Of a DNA stretch of 64,000 bases, positions 39,404-49,547 are shown in pieces. The stretch is taken from contig JAISYS010000016.1 of assembly GCA_031269735.1 (NCBI GenBank), positions 1 through 64,000 on the forward strand, given 5' to 3'. The notes beneath the pieces are model-generated. The model saw only the letters and a program-made list of their open reading frames with translations, was not told the DNA's origin and ran no database searches. This DNA comes from Candidatus Endomicrobiellum cubanum. GTDB taxonomy: Bacteria > Elusimicrobiota > Endomicrobiia > Endomicrobiales > Endomicrobiaceae. Made by a program: the position numbers and the translations under genes. Each line of letters starts with the position of its first letter. Position 1 is the first letter of the stretch.

Positions 39404-40770
39404 TGAAAAAACAAAAAACGAAATTTTTATGTCAGCAGTGTGGTTATGAATCCGCCAAATGGCTTGGTAGGTGTCCCTCGTGTTCATCTTGGAATAGCTT
39501 TACAGAAGAAAAATATTCATCTTGTGATAAAAAAAATTTGCCACAAAGGCAGTTTACAGGTTTTTCTTCTGACGTCCTAAAGTTAAACGATATTTCAATT
39601 ATAGATTTTTCTAAATATAAAACCAATGTAAAAGAATTTGACAACATGATAGGAGGAGGTATAGTTGCAGGCTCTTTAATATTATTAGGAGGAGCACCAG
39701 GCATTGGAAAATCTACGCTTATGCTCCACATAGCAAATGCTTTAAGTCAATATGATACGGTTTTATATATTTCAGGAGAAGAATCTCTTTCTCAAGTAAA
39801 ATCCAGAGCGGAGCGTTTAAAAGTAAATAAGGACAACATACTTTTAGCTTCAGAAACAAACCTTCAAAACATTATAGAAGCTATAAATAAGATAGAACCT
39901 AAATTTCTTATTATAGATTCAATACAAACGACATACCACCCAGAACTTACTAGTGCTCCAGGCACAGTTGCTCAAGTTAGAGAAACAGCAGCAGAGTTTT
40001 TACGGATTGCAAAGTCAAAAAATATTACAGTTTTTCTTTTAGGACATGTTACAAAAGAAGGTGATTTAGCTGGCCCTAGAGTTTTAGAACATATTGTGGA
40101 TACAGTTTTATATTTTGAAAATGAACGTCAACATATTTATAGAATCTTAAGAGCTTATAAAAATAGATTTGGTCCAACAAGCGAAATAGGCATTTTTGAG
40201 ATGACGTCTTCGGGCTTAAGAGAAGTTGAAACCCCCTCACTCATTTTCTTAAGTGAGCGTGCATTAAATTCTGCAGGTAATATTGTAACAGTTGCAATGG
40301 AAGGGACAAGACCTATACTTTTAGAAGTGCAAGCTTTGACTTCAAGAACAGTTTTTGGCATGCCTCGTAGAATGGTTTCTGGATATGATTCAAATCGTAT
40401 TATTATATTGATAGCTGTTTTAGAAAAAAGGTTAGGTATCCCTCTTGGAAATCAAGATATTTTTGTAAATATAGTTGGGGGTGTAAAAGTTAAGGAAACT
40501 TCTATAGATTTAGCTGCAGCTTGTGCGATAATGTCAGCAAATTATGGTTTTGTATGTCCTAAAGATTTAATAGCTTTCGGAGAAGTTGGCTTATCTGGCG
40601 AAATTAGATCAGTCTCTCTTATTGGTGAAAGAATTGCAGAAGCAGAAAAGTTAGGTTTTAAAAAAGCAATAGTACCATCAGGAAGTTTAAAAAGCTTATC
40701 ATATAAAGGCAATGTTAAAATTTATGGTGCAGATACTCTTTCTAAGGCAATAAAAATTTTGAGGAACTAG
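39403..40770 (+). CDS. radA: DNA repair protein RadA
   Basis: CQQCGYESAKWLGRCPSC, GGAPGIGKSTLMLH, LGHVTKEGDLAGPRVLEHIVD. Confidence 0.97.
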   Translation: MKKQKTKFLCQQCGYESAKWLGRCPSCSSWNSFTEEKYSSCDKKNLPQRQFTGFSSDVLKLNDISIIDFSKYKTNVKEFDNMIGGGIVAGSLILLGGAPGIGKSTLMLHIANALSQYDTVLYISGEESLSQVKSRAERLKVNKDNILLASETNLQNIIEAINKIEPKFLIIDSIQTTYHPELTSAPGTVAQVRETAAEFLRIAKSKNITVFLLGHVTKEGDLAGPRVLEHIVDTVLYFENERQHIYRILRAYKNRFGPTSEIGIFEMTSSGLREVETPSLIFLSERALNSAGNIVTVAMEGTRPILLEVQALTSRTVFGMPRRMVSGYDSNRIIILIAVLEKRLGIPLGNQDIFVNIVGGVKVKETSIDLAAACAIMSANYGFVCPKDLIAFGEVGLSGEIRSVSLIGERIAEAEKLGFKKAIVPSGSLKSLSYKGNVKIYGADTLSKAIKILRN

Positions 40771-40771
40771 T

Positions 40772-40920
40772 CTAAACTTTACTTGCCCAATATAAGTCAA
40801 ACCCTCTTCTCCTCAAAAAACTTACTTTTCCATAAATAGATTCTTGGCCTATATCTACGTAGATGTTGACTTGACTTTTTATAGGATTTAGCGTGAAATT
40901 ATTGGTTATACTAAATTATC
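40772..40920 (-). pseudogene. Short C-terminal gene remnant, unidentified
   Basis: Minus-strand open frame without start: FSITNNFTLNPIKSQVNIYVDIGQESIYGKVSFLRRRGFDLYWASKV*. Confidence 0.35.
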
Positions 40921-40976
40921 AATTATAAACAAGAGATATAAAATATATAAATAATACTTTAGACATATCAAAAAAA

Positions 40977-41555
40977 TTAATTAAAAATTTTTTCTTCAAC
41001 TAGTTTTGCAATTATATGGACTAAAAGAATATGACACTCTTGAGTTCTTGCAGTTATGCTTGAGGGAGCACAAAAGCATAAATCGCATATATCTTTCATT
41101 TTCCCGCCAGTAGTATTCGTAAAACCTATTGTAAATATATTAAGTTTTTTTGCAAGAATCAAAGCTTCTATGACATTTTTTGAGTTGCCACTAGTAGATA
41201 TTGCAATAAAAATATCACCATTTTGAGCAAAAGCTTCTAACTGTCTACTAAAAGATGCATCATAACCAAAATCATTCCCTATAGCTGTTAATGAAGACAC
41301 GTTAGAAGAAAGTGCTATGCATGGAAGTGCGGCTCTATTTTTTTCAAATCTAACAACCATTTCTGCTGCAAAATGCAAAGCGTCTGCGGATGATCCTCCG
41401 TTTCCACAAATAATAACTTTTTTTTTGTTTTTATAAGTTTCAATAATTTTATTTACTATTTTTTCAATACATTCTATCTGATTTTGTTCGAGCATCTTTT
41501 TTTTTGTTTCTAAACTGTCAGATATTAATTTAGCTATACTTTCTTTATTGTCCAT
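40977..41555 (-). CDS. gmhA: Phosphoheptose isomerase (SIS domain)
   Basis: VIICGNGGSSADALHFAAEMV, STSGNSKNVIEAL. Confidence 0.88.
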   Translation of the reverse strand: MDNKESIAKLISDSLETKKKMLEQNQIECIEKIVNKIIETYKNKKKVIICGNGGSSADALHFAAEMVVRFEKNRAALPCIALSSNVSSLTAIGNDFGYDASFSRQLEAFAQNGDIFIAISTSGNSKNVIEALILAKKLNIFTIGFTNTTGGKMKDICDLCFCAPSSITARTQECHILLVHIIAKLVEEKIFN

Positions 41556-41591
41556 ATAGTTGCCTCTTTAGTTGTCTATATTTTACGTTGA

Positions 41592-41661
41592 TGCTTACCA
41601 CGGTAAGCCTCTTGATTTATCAAATGCACTGCAATTATACGCACTAAGGCTTCTCTAAAAC
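41592..41661. repeat. Family B partial copy (R6)
   Basis: GCAATTATACGCACTAAGGCTTCTCTAAAAC matches the right end of R1/R2. Confidence 0.5.
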
Positions 41662-41674
41662 AACTAATACATAT

Positions 41675-43024
41675 TTATTTTGTGAATATATTGTTTAGTA
41701 AAAAATCTGTGGTCACATTACCCTTACGGAAAACTTCATTTGTCATAATTTTAGAATGTAAGGAAGAAGTATTTTTAATTCCCTCTATTTTTATTTCTCT
41801 TAATGCTCTTTGCATTCTGATTATAGCTTCTTGTCTATCACATCCGAAAGATATAATTTTGGCTATTAAACTATCGTAAAATGGAGGTATGGTGTAGCCG
41901 TTATAAACGTGACTATCAACTCTTATCCCAGGTCCTCCTGGCAGAAATAGTTGTTCTATAGTACCCGGAGAAGGAGTAAAGTCATTGTCAGGATCTTCTG
42001 CATTAATTCTGCATTCAACAGAGTGGCCTAAAATTTTAATTTTTTCAGTAACTATAGAAAGTTTTTCTCCGGCAGCAAGCTTTATTTGTTCTTTTACTAA
42101 ATCTATACCAGTAATCATTTCTGTGATGGGATGTTCTACTTGAATTCTTGTATTCATTTCCATAAAGTAAAAATGACCTTTCTTATCTACAAGAAATTCT
42201 ACAGTTCCAACAGTAACATACTTAACAGCGCTAGCAGCATTTCTAGCTGCTTTCCCCATTTTTTTTCTCAAAGCAGGTGATATAAATGGAGAGGGGCTTT
42301 CTTCAATAAGTTTTTGATGCCTTCTTTGTATAGAGCAGTCTCTCTCAGGTAAATAGGCAATCCTGCCATATTTATCTCCAAGAATTTGAAATTCTATATG
42401 TCTAGGCTCTTCTATATATTTTTCAATGTAAACATCATGATTTCCAAAAGCAGCTTTTGCCTCTGTCTGAGCCATTACAATAGCATTTTGTAGCTCTTCT
42501 TGAGAATTTACTACTCTCATACCTTTTCCACCACCACCGGCAGTTGCTTTAACTATTACAGGATATCCTATTTTTTTTGCTATTGTAAAAGTTTTAGGGT
42601 CATCAGGATTTACAGGTCCGTTAGAACCTGGAACAGTTGGCACTCCTGACTTTTTCATAAGTTCTATAGCAGAAATTTTATCACCCATTTGCTCTATAGA
42701 CTCTTTTGAGGGACCTATAAATTTTATACCACAAGCTTCACAAACTTCTGCAAAATATGTATTTTCAGACAAAAAACCATACCCAGGATGGATTGCATCC
42801 GAACCAGAAATTTCTGCGGCTGCTATAATGCTAGGTATATTTAAATAGCTCTCAACAGCACTTGCATGCCCTACACATACAGATTGATCTGCAAGTTTTA
42901 CATGCATACTTTCTCTATCTATTTCTGAATGAATAGCAACTGTTTTGATACCGAGTTCTCTGCAGGCTCTAATTATCCTACAAGCAATCTCTCCTCTATT
43001 TGCAATCAGAACCTTTTTAAACAT
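41675..43024 (-). CDS. accC: Acetyl-CoA carboxylase biotin carboxylase
   Basis: [50 protein letters not shown]. Confidence 0.97.
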   Translation of the reverse strand: MFKKVLIANRGEIACRIIRACRELGIKTVAIHSEIDRESMHVKLADQSVCVGHASAVESYLNIPSIIAAAEISGSDAIHPGYGFLSENTYFAEVCEACGIKFIGPSKESIEQMGDKISAIELMKKSGVPTVPGSNGPVNPDDPKTFTIAKKIGYPVIVKATAGGGGKGMRVVNSQEELQNAIVMAQTEAKAAFGNHDVYIEKYIEEPRHIEFQILGDKYGRIAYLPERDCSIQRRHQKLIEESPSPFISPALRKKMGKAARNAASAVKYVTVGTVEFLVDKKGHFYFMEMNTRIQVEHPITEMITGIDLVKEQIKLAAGEKLSIVTEKIKILGHSVECRINAEDPDNDFTPSPGTIEQLFLPGGPGIRVDSHVYNGYTIPPFYDSLIAKIISFGCDRQEAIIRMQRALREIKIEGIKNTSSLHSKIMTNEVFRKGNVTTDFLLNNIFTK

Positions 43025-43052
43025 GAGTTCTCCTATTAGCTATATCAACTTT

Positions 43053-43490
43053 TTATTTTGCTTGTTTAGGCTGTTCCAGCAAAAATAATTGTTGCCCATA
43101 TTCTACAGATTGGCCATTTGAAACAAGAATTTTTATTACTTTGCCTTCAACAGAAGACAGAACGTCCTTAATGATTTTCATTGCTTCTATTTGTCCGACT
43201 TTTTGTCCTGTAGTTATAATATCTCCTTCTTTTACATATGGAAGCTTATCATTTCCTTGAGAACTTACAAAAGTCCCCACCATTGTAGATTTAATTGCTA
43301 TAATGGCAGGCTCTTTTGTTTCTTCTATTTTTTGAGATACATTTTTTGCGAATGTAGTGTCTTTAGGGACAACAGATTCCACATCCGTCTTTTTAAAATA
43401 CAAAGAGTTGTCTCCATTTTTGTATTTCATTTCTTCAATATCAGTATTTTTTATTAGTTTTAAAAAATCTTCAATTTCCTGAGGACTCAT
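43053..43490 (-). CDS. accB: Biotin carboxyl carrier protein
   Basis: VGQIEAMKIIKDVLSSVEGKV biotinylation motif. Confidence 0.95.
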   Translation of the reverse strand: MSPQEIEDFLKLIKNTDIEEMKYKNGDNSLYFKKTDVESVVPKDTTFAKNVSQKIEETKEPAIIAIKSTMVGTFVSSQGNDKLPYVKEGDIITTGQKVGQIEAMKIIKDVLSSVEGKVIKILVSNGQSVEYGQQLFLLEQPKQAK

Positions 43491-43552
43491 TTTAACTCCG
43501 TTTTTAACGTAATAAAAATTTAATGTAGAACAGTAAGAGTTTCTCTAAATCC

Positions 43553-44110
43553 CTAGACTCTTTCCACATATTCTCCACTTCTAGTATCAACTTTTATTTT
43601 ATCGCCTTCTTTAATAAAAAGAGGGACTCTTATATCTGCGCCGGTTTCTAGTTTAGCCATTTTTGTAAGGTTGGAAACGGAATCACCTTTTATTCCAGGT
43701 TCAGCTTGTGCTACTGTCATTTCTAGTATTATAGGAAGATCTATATCAATAAGTTCGTTTTCTAAATAAATAGCTTCGACTTCAAGGTTTTCTTTAAGGA
43801 AGGGTACTTTATCTCCTAAAAGTTCTGGAGAAACAGTAATTTGTTCGTACGTGTTCATATCCATAAAATTAAAGTTTGTCCCTTCTTTATATAAGAACTG
43901 TTTTTTTTGTCTTGTAACGCTTAATGCATCAAATTTTTCTCCAGACTTAAAAGTGCGCTCTATTGTTCCACCTTTTTTTAGATGTCTTAATTTTACACGC
44001 ATAACAGCCCCACCTTTTCCCGGCTTATGGTTTTGAAACCATGTTATTTGATAAGGTTCTCCGTCAACTAAAATATTGAGTCCATTTTTAAAATCCGATG
44101 TTGAAACCAT
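43553..44110 (-). CDS. efp: Elongation factor P
   Basis: DFKNGLNILVDGEPYQITWFQNHKPGKGGAVMRVKLRHLKKG. Confidence 0.96.
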   Translation of the reverse strand: MVSTSDFKNGLNILVDGEPYQITWFQNHKPGKGGAVMRVKLRHLKKGGTIERTFKSGEKFDALSVTRQKKQFLYKEGTNFNFMDMNTYEQITVSPELLGDKVPFLKENLEVEAIYLENELIDIDLPIILEMTVAQAEPGIKGDSVSNLTKMAKLETGADIRVPLFIKEGDKIKVDTRSGEYVERV

Positions 44111-44129
44111 TCTTTCTCCTAAATATTTC

Positions 44130-44281
44130 GGGTCTGCCTAAAAACCTTAACGCATATTTTTACTGTACTTTTTTTACACATCTACGTAAAAAACTTGTGC
44201 TTATCGCACAATAAGTCCTGAGTTTTTTCTTGCATTTCAAAAATTCACAGGAATTATACGTATTAGGTTTTTTAGAGAACC
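44130..44281. repeat. Family B copy (R2)
   Basis: GGGTCTGCCTAAAAACCTTAACGCATA ... TATACGTATTAGGTTTTTTAGAGAACC. Confidence 0.8.
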
Positions 44282-44287
44282 TCTTGT

Positions 44288-45349
44288 TTAATATATTGCA
44301 CAAGTTAAAATTTCGCAGCCAGTTTCTTTTACTAATACAGTATCTTCTATTCTTACTCCAAACTTGTCATCTATATATACACCAGGCTCTACTGTCACAA
44401 TCATATTAGGCAAAAAAACACCTTCGATGTTAGATGATAACGAAGGCATTTCGTGAATCTCTACACCAACTCCATGTCCTGTAGAGTGGATAAATCTATC
44501 TCCAAAACCAGCTTTTTTAATAACTTCTCTTGCAGTTTTGTCTGCCCAAGATATCTTCTGTCCAGCTTTTAAATTACATAAAACAGCATCTTGAGCTGCT
44601 TTTACTGTGTTCCAAATTACACACTCTTCACGTCCGATTTTATCTAAAAAATATGTACGTGTCAAATCAGAACAGTATCCATTATAGGAGCACCCGATAT
44701 CTAAAAGTACTATATCATTTTCTTTTATTTTTGTATTAGAACTTTTATGGTGTGGATTTGCTGAATTAACTCCGCAAGCTACTATAGGAGAAAAACTTTC
44801 TGTAACTTGTTTTTTTGCAAACAGTTCTAGAATTTTATAATAGATATCAATTTCACTAAGACCTGGTTTGAGTTCTTTCTTTATAGTGTTACAAACTTCA
44901 GACACTATCTGACAGGCCTTTTTTATGCTAGCAATTTCGTTATCGTTTTTAATAATACGACTACTTGTTAGAATACCAACTTTTTTTTCTAATTTGATTT
45001 GTTTTTTTGTTAAAGCATTATTTAATAAAATGAAATCATAAGCACTTATATGGGTCGGATCTACTGTGACGTTATTGATAGAATTTTTTCTTAAGATAGT
45101 TGCTACACTTTCATGAAAGGGTGTATATGGCCACACTTTAATTTTTGATTTTACAAAAAAGTTTTTAACTTGATTCTCTATCATTTTTGAACATATCGCA
45201 TAGTAACCATTTTTTGTACATAAAAACCAAAAACCATCAAAAGGCACCCCAGTTAAATAAAAGATATCTTTTTGATTAGTAAAAAGTATAGTGTCAAGCG
45301 GGATATTGTGAAAAATTTGCAATTTTTTTTTGTTCATCAGGAATTCCAA
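44288..45349 (-). CDS. pepQ: Xaa-Pro aminopeptidase (M24)
   Basis: LDIGCSYNGYCSDLTRT, STGHGVGVEIHEMP, VTVEPGVYI. Confidence 0.92.
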   Translation of the reverse strand: MEFLMNKKKLQIFHNIPLDTILFTNQKDIFYLTGVPFDGFWFLCTKNGYYAICSKMIENQVKNFFVKSKIKVWPYTPFHESVATILRKNSINNVTVDPTHISAYDFILLNNALTKKQIKLEKKVGILTSSRIIKNDNEIASIKKACQIVSEVCNTIKKELKPGLSEIDIYYKILELFAKKQVTESFSPIVACGVNSANPHHKSSNTKIKENDIVLLDIGCSYNGYCSDLTRTYFLDKIGREECVIWNTVKAAQDAVLCNLKAGQKISWADKTAREVIKKAGFGDRFIHSTGHGVGVEIHEMPSLSSNIEGVFLPNMIVTVEPGVYIDDKFGVRIEDTVLVKETGCEILTCAIY

Positions 45350-45403
45350 TAATTAATTTTTGCGACGATAAAACTTTGTAAAGCGTGCATAAGGAGCTAT
45401 TTA

Positions 45404-45433
45404 GTTGACAATTATATAATTATTTTGTTACAA
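45404..45433 (+). promoter_or_regulatory. Sigma70-type promoter for cspA
   Basis: TTGACA, ~18-nt spacer, TACAAT. Confidence 0.65.
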
Positions 45434-45502
45434 TGACAACACAACCAGAAACTAGGTTGTAATCAATAATCCACTAGTTGGATAAAACAAGGAGTTGTAG
45501 TA

Positions 45503-45706
45503 ATGGCACAAGGTAAAGTTAAATGGTTTAATGACCAAAAAGGGTACGGATTCATTTCTAATGATGACGGATCAGGTGATGTTTTTGCACATTATTCGGC
45601 CATTCAATCTGAAGGGTTTAAGTCATTGGCAGAAGGTGACAGCGTCGAATTTGAAGTTGTAAATTCTGACAAAGGTCCTAAAGCAGCAAACATAAAAAAG
45701 ATTTAA
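45503..45706 (+). CDS. cspA: Cold shock protein
   Basis: [31 protein letters not shown]. Confidence 0.97.
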   Translation: MAQGKVKWFNDQKGYGFISNDDGSGDVFAHYSAIQSEGFKSLAEGDSVEFEVVNSDKGPKAANIKKI

Positions 45707-45712
45707 CCTACT

Positions 45713-45758
45713 ACAAGTAAAAAGTCTCAAAGGAAATTTTTTGAGACTTTTTACTTGT
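45713..45758 (+). terminator. Terminator between convergent cspA and aroQ
   Basis: ACAAGTAAAAAGTCTCAAA / TTTGAGACTTTTTACTTGT perfect stem. Confidence 0.85.
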
Positions 45759-46192
45759 TATTCAATTAAAGATTTAATCTTTTTTAAAGCAAACAAATAC
45801 CCATCAATTCCAAAGCCTATAATTTGTCCTGCCGTAATTGGCGCAATATATGATTTGTGCCTAAATTCTTCTCTTTTATATATATTTGAAATATGCACTT
45901 CTATTATGGGGACTTCTAAACAAGATAGAGCGTCTCTTATTGCTATAGATGTGTGTGTAAAAGCTGCAGGGTTAATAATAATACCAGAAGTGTCATTTAA
46001 ACTGTTCTGAATTTTATCTATAATTTTACCTTCATGGTTTGACTGAAAAAGTTCAATTTCTAAATTTAATTCTTTAGCAAGAGCTTTAAGTTGTTGTTCA
46101 ATATTGCTAATAGTAGCATTCCCATAAAGTGTAGGTTCTCTAACTCCTAATATATTTATATTTGGCCCATTTAGTACAAGAACTTTCTTCAT
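45758..46192 (-). CDS. aroQ: 3-dehydroquinate dehydratase type II
   Basis: VLNGPNINILGVREPTLYG, SNHEGKIIDKIQ, INPAAFTHTSIAIRDAL. Confidence 0.95.
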   Translation of the reverse strand: MKKVLVLNGPNINILGVREPTLYGNATISNIEQQLKALAKELNLEIELFQSNHEGKIIDKIQNSLNDTSGIIINPAAFTHTSIAIRDALSCLEVPIIEVHISNIYKREEFRHKSYIAPITAGQIIGFGIDGYLFALKKIKSLIE

Positions 46193-46195
46193 TTT

Positions 46196-47311
46196 TTAAC
46201 TCCAATTTTTTAAAACATTTAAAATAATATCATCTTTGACTGAAACACTCTTTACTTTGCCTATTTTAAATATTAAAACAAGATTAATGTTCCCCAGAGG
46301 TAGTTTTTTTATCTTTTTTCATTAAATTTAATAATTGTCTAGTATTTATTTTAACATTTAATTTAAAATCTAGAAGGGTTAAAATTTGTTTTACTTCTTT
46401 AAAGGTTTTTTTAGAACACAGCTTTAATTTTAAAGAAACTAAACTAGCAAACAGCATGCCAAATATTACAGCTTCTCCGTGCAAAAACTTTTTATAAGAA
46501 GTATAAGCTTCTAAAGCGTGTGCAAATGTGTGTCCAAAATTTAAAGTAGTTCTAACTCCAGATATTTCTTTTTCATCTTTTTTTACGACTTGTACTTTAT
46601 AAAAACAACATTTATATATTATATAATCAAAATTTTTTATAAATCCGTTGATTAATTCTTTCTTTAGATATGTATAAAATTTTCTATCAAAAATTAAGGC
46701 ATATTTAATAGCTTCAGCAAACCCGTTTTTTATATGCTGACTAGGTAGAGTAATTAAAAAACAAATATTGATCCAGACCAATTTAGGTTGATAAAATACA
46801 CCAACTATATTTTTACATTTAGTAATATTTACTGCAGTTTTTCCTCCAATTGAAGAATCTATCATAGCAAGGAGGGTTGTAGGTACTTGAATAAAATCTA
46901 TCCCGCGCATATATGTTGCAGCAAAAATCCAGCAATATCTCCAATTACTCCTCCGCCTAATGCTATGACACAGCTGTTCCTATCAATACTTTCTTTAAGA
47001 GCTTTGTTATATAGAAAAGATAGCTTTTTTATATTTTTGCCAGTTTCGCCTGCACTTATAACTGTTGTTTTAACAGAAACTTTGGAATCATTACTTCTTT
47101 GTTTTAATAAATTTGATAAGTATTTTAAATGTAATTTTTTTACATTTTTATCTGTAATAATAAAAAATTTAGTTGTTGCAGTTACTTTTTTTAAATTTTT
47201 TAAAAAATCATTTTCAGATTGTGAAATTAATATGTTGTATTTTTGGGACTTTAAATTTACAGGTATTAGATTTTTCATGATTTTTACTATATATTTAAAG
47301 TTTTTTTGCAA
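46196..47311 (-). pseudogene. aroB: 3-dehydroquinate synthase, two frameshifts
   Basis: ...GGGVIGDIAGF | AATYMRGIDFIQVPTTLLAMIDSSIGGKTAVN...LMKKDKKTTSGE | INLVLIFKIGKVKSVSVKDDIILNVLKNWS*: collinear pieces in three frames. Confidence 0.88.
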
Positions 47312-47508
47312 TTAAAAATAGAGGTGCTAAGTTCAACTTTCTAATAAAACAATAGAATTAAACTTTCTGATGTTATACCACATCAACATTTGATAATTTA
47401 AAATTTTTGTTTTGTCGCAAGTTAACCAAGATATAAACTTAGTTTCATTAAGATTGAAATTATAAGTTTATTATCTACAACCCATTGTATATATTTTATG
47501 AGATAATA

Positions 47509-47877
47509 TCAAATAGAGTCTGCCTGACCCATTAATGAAACATTTGTAGCACTAACAAAATTAACGTAATTATTTTCAGTAACAATATTATGGATAGTAG
47601 AATTTTGATAATAGTTAGTATTAACTAAATAAACAGGAGTACTTGACAAATCAATATCAGAGCTAGTAAAAGAGAGACTGTTGTTATTAATAAGGAGATT
47701 GTCTACTTCAGTAGTATTATTTCCTTGAAAGTATAAGCCAGCAAAGGATATTTGTTCGCAGTTAGAAATAGAAGAACTAATAGAAATGGAATTAGAGGAG
47801 ATAGAGATAGTATTAGGATGATAAACAGCGCCAGCATCTGAGAATAGGGATAGGAGAGCAACTGTACTTAATTGCAA
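47509..47877 (-). pseudogene. Fragment of Ser/Asn-rich surface (beta-helix-like) protein
   Basis: NTISISSNSISISSSISNCEQISFAGLYFQGNNTTEVDNLLINNNSLSFTSSDIDLSSTPVYLVNTNYYQNS; no stable start or C-terminal domain. Confidence 0.5.
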
Positions 47878-47915
47878 AAATGTTATATATATTTATTTTC
47901 GAAATGTATCTACTC

Positions 47916-47997
47916 CCTGACTAGACTGAAAATAGGGCAAAGGAAGGAATTATTCATAAAAAGGGAAGATTGGGGGAACCCGAAAGGTCAAGTTAGG
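47916..47997 (+). repeat. Family A copy 3
   Basis: CCTGACTAGACT ... TTGGGGGAACCCGAAAGGTCAAGTTAGG. Confidence 0.85.
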
Positions 47998-48035
47998 TTT
48001 TAAAAAAACAAATATAAGTATATAACTAGGTTTTT

Positions 48036-49547
48036 ATGATAATCAAAAAAGACAAAAGTACTATACAAAATTATTTTCAAGACAATTCTGGTGTTTCTGG
48101 AGCATACGCTGATTCTGTTGCGATAGCAGAAAACGAAGATGATATTTCTAATTTTTTAATTGAAATGTCTGAAAAACAAATACCAGTAACTATTGTTGGT
48201 GCGCTTACAGGAAATACGGCTTCTGGGTTAGCTTTTGGGGGTGTTGTGCTATCGTTAGAAAATTTAAATAATATAGGTGAAATAAAAGAAAATAGTGACA
48301 ATACTGCTTTTATTACTGTTGGTGCCGGAGCAAGACTCAATGATATAAAAGTAAAAGCTTATCAAAACGGTTGGATGTATCCACCTGACCCTACAGAGAA
48401 GAGTGCTTTTATTGGTGGGAATATTGCTACCAACGCTTCTGGATCTAGAGGTTTTAAGTTTGGCCCGACAAGAGATTACGTACAAGCTTTAAAGGTTATT
48501 TTTTCAGATGGCTCAAAAAGTTTTATCCAAAGAGGTAAAATATTTTCAGATAAAAATGGAAATATAACATTTGATACAAATAAAGGCACAAAGCATATAA
48601 AACTTCCTGAATACAAATTACCTCATATTAAAAATGCAGCAGGGTATTATAATTATCCTGATTGTGATTTAATAGATGTCTTTATAGGCTCAGAGGGGAC
48701 TCTTTGTGTTATTGTTGAAGCTGTTTTAAAGCTTGTACCTTGTTTTAAAGAAGTTTTTGGAGGCATAATATTTTTTCAAAATCGTGATAATGCATTCATG
48801 TTCGTAGATAAAATAAAATTAATTTCTAAAAAAGCAAAAGTAGAGAGGTTAAGAAATTCTATTAACGCTATGTCTTTAGAATACTTTGACAAAAATGCTT
48901 TAGATCTCATTAGAGACGATTATCCTCTTATTCCTTTGGACGCTGAATGCGGTATAATGTTTGAACAGGACGTTTACGATGACAGCATAGATTTATTAAT
49001 TGATAAATGGTATAAGATTATGCAGAAGTATAATGTAAATGATGATAAAGTATGGTTTGCATCAAATTTAGCAGAACTAGAAAAATTTAGAATTTTTAGA
49101 CATGCAATACCTGAACACATTAACAAAATAGTAAAAAAGAATAAAGTGCCTAAAGTAGGCACAGATTTTGCTGTTCCTGAGGGAAAACTTTCAGATATAG
49201 TAGATTTTTGCCAAAAAGAATTTAAGAATTCAGGCATTTTTAATTTAACCTTTGGGCATATTGGTGAAAATCATCTCCATGCAAATATTTTAGCTTCAAA
49301 TGAAGATGAATATGAAAAATGCAGAAAGTTGTACATTGATATTTGTTCTCAAGTAGTAAAACTAAAAGGAACTGTTTCGGCTGAGCATGGTATTGGTAAA
49401 CTCAGGCACATTTTTTTGGAAAAAATGTTTGGAAAAGAAGGATTTAAGGAGATGGCAAAGTTTAAAAAAAGTTTTGATAAATCCGCTATTTTATGTCAGG
49501 ATAATATATTCCCAAGGGACTATTTGTATGAGAAAGTTTGTCACTAA
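48036..49547 (+). CDS. FAD-binding oxidase (D-lactate/glycolate dehydrogenase type)
   Basis: PVTIVGALTGNTASGLAFGGVVLSLENLN, YPPDPTEKSAFIGGNIATNASGSRGFKFGPTRDYV, SAEHGIGK. Confidence 0.9.
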   Translation: MIIKKDKSTIQNYFQDNSGVSGAYADSVAIAENEDDISNFLIEMSEKQIPVTIVGALTGNTASGLAFGGVVLSLENLNNIGEIKENSDNTAFITVGAGARLNDIKVKAYQNGWMYPPDPTEKSAFIGGNIATNASGSRGFKFGPTRDYVQALKVIFSDGSKSFIQRGKIFSDKNGNITFDTNKGTKHIKLPEYKLPHIKNAAGYYNYPDCDLIDVFIGSEGTLCVIVEAVLKLVPCFKEVFGGIIFFQNRDNAFMFVDKIKLISKKAKVERLRNSINAMSLEYFDKNALDLIRDDYPLIPLDAECGIMFEQDVYDDSIDLLIDKWYKIMQKYNVNDDKVWFASNLAELEKFRIFRHAIPEHINKIVKKNKVPKVGTDFAVPEGKLSDIVDFCQKEFKNSGIFNLTFGHIGENHLHANILASNEDEYEKCRKLYIDICSQVVKLKGTVSAEHGIGKLRHIFLEKMFGKEGFKEMAKFKKSFDKSAILCQDNIFPRDYLYEKVCH

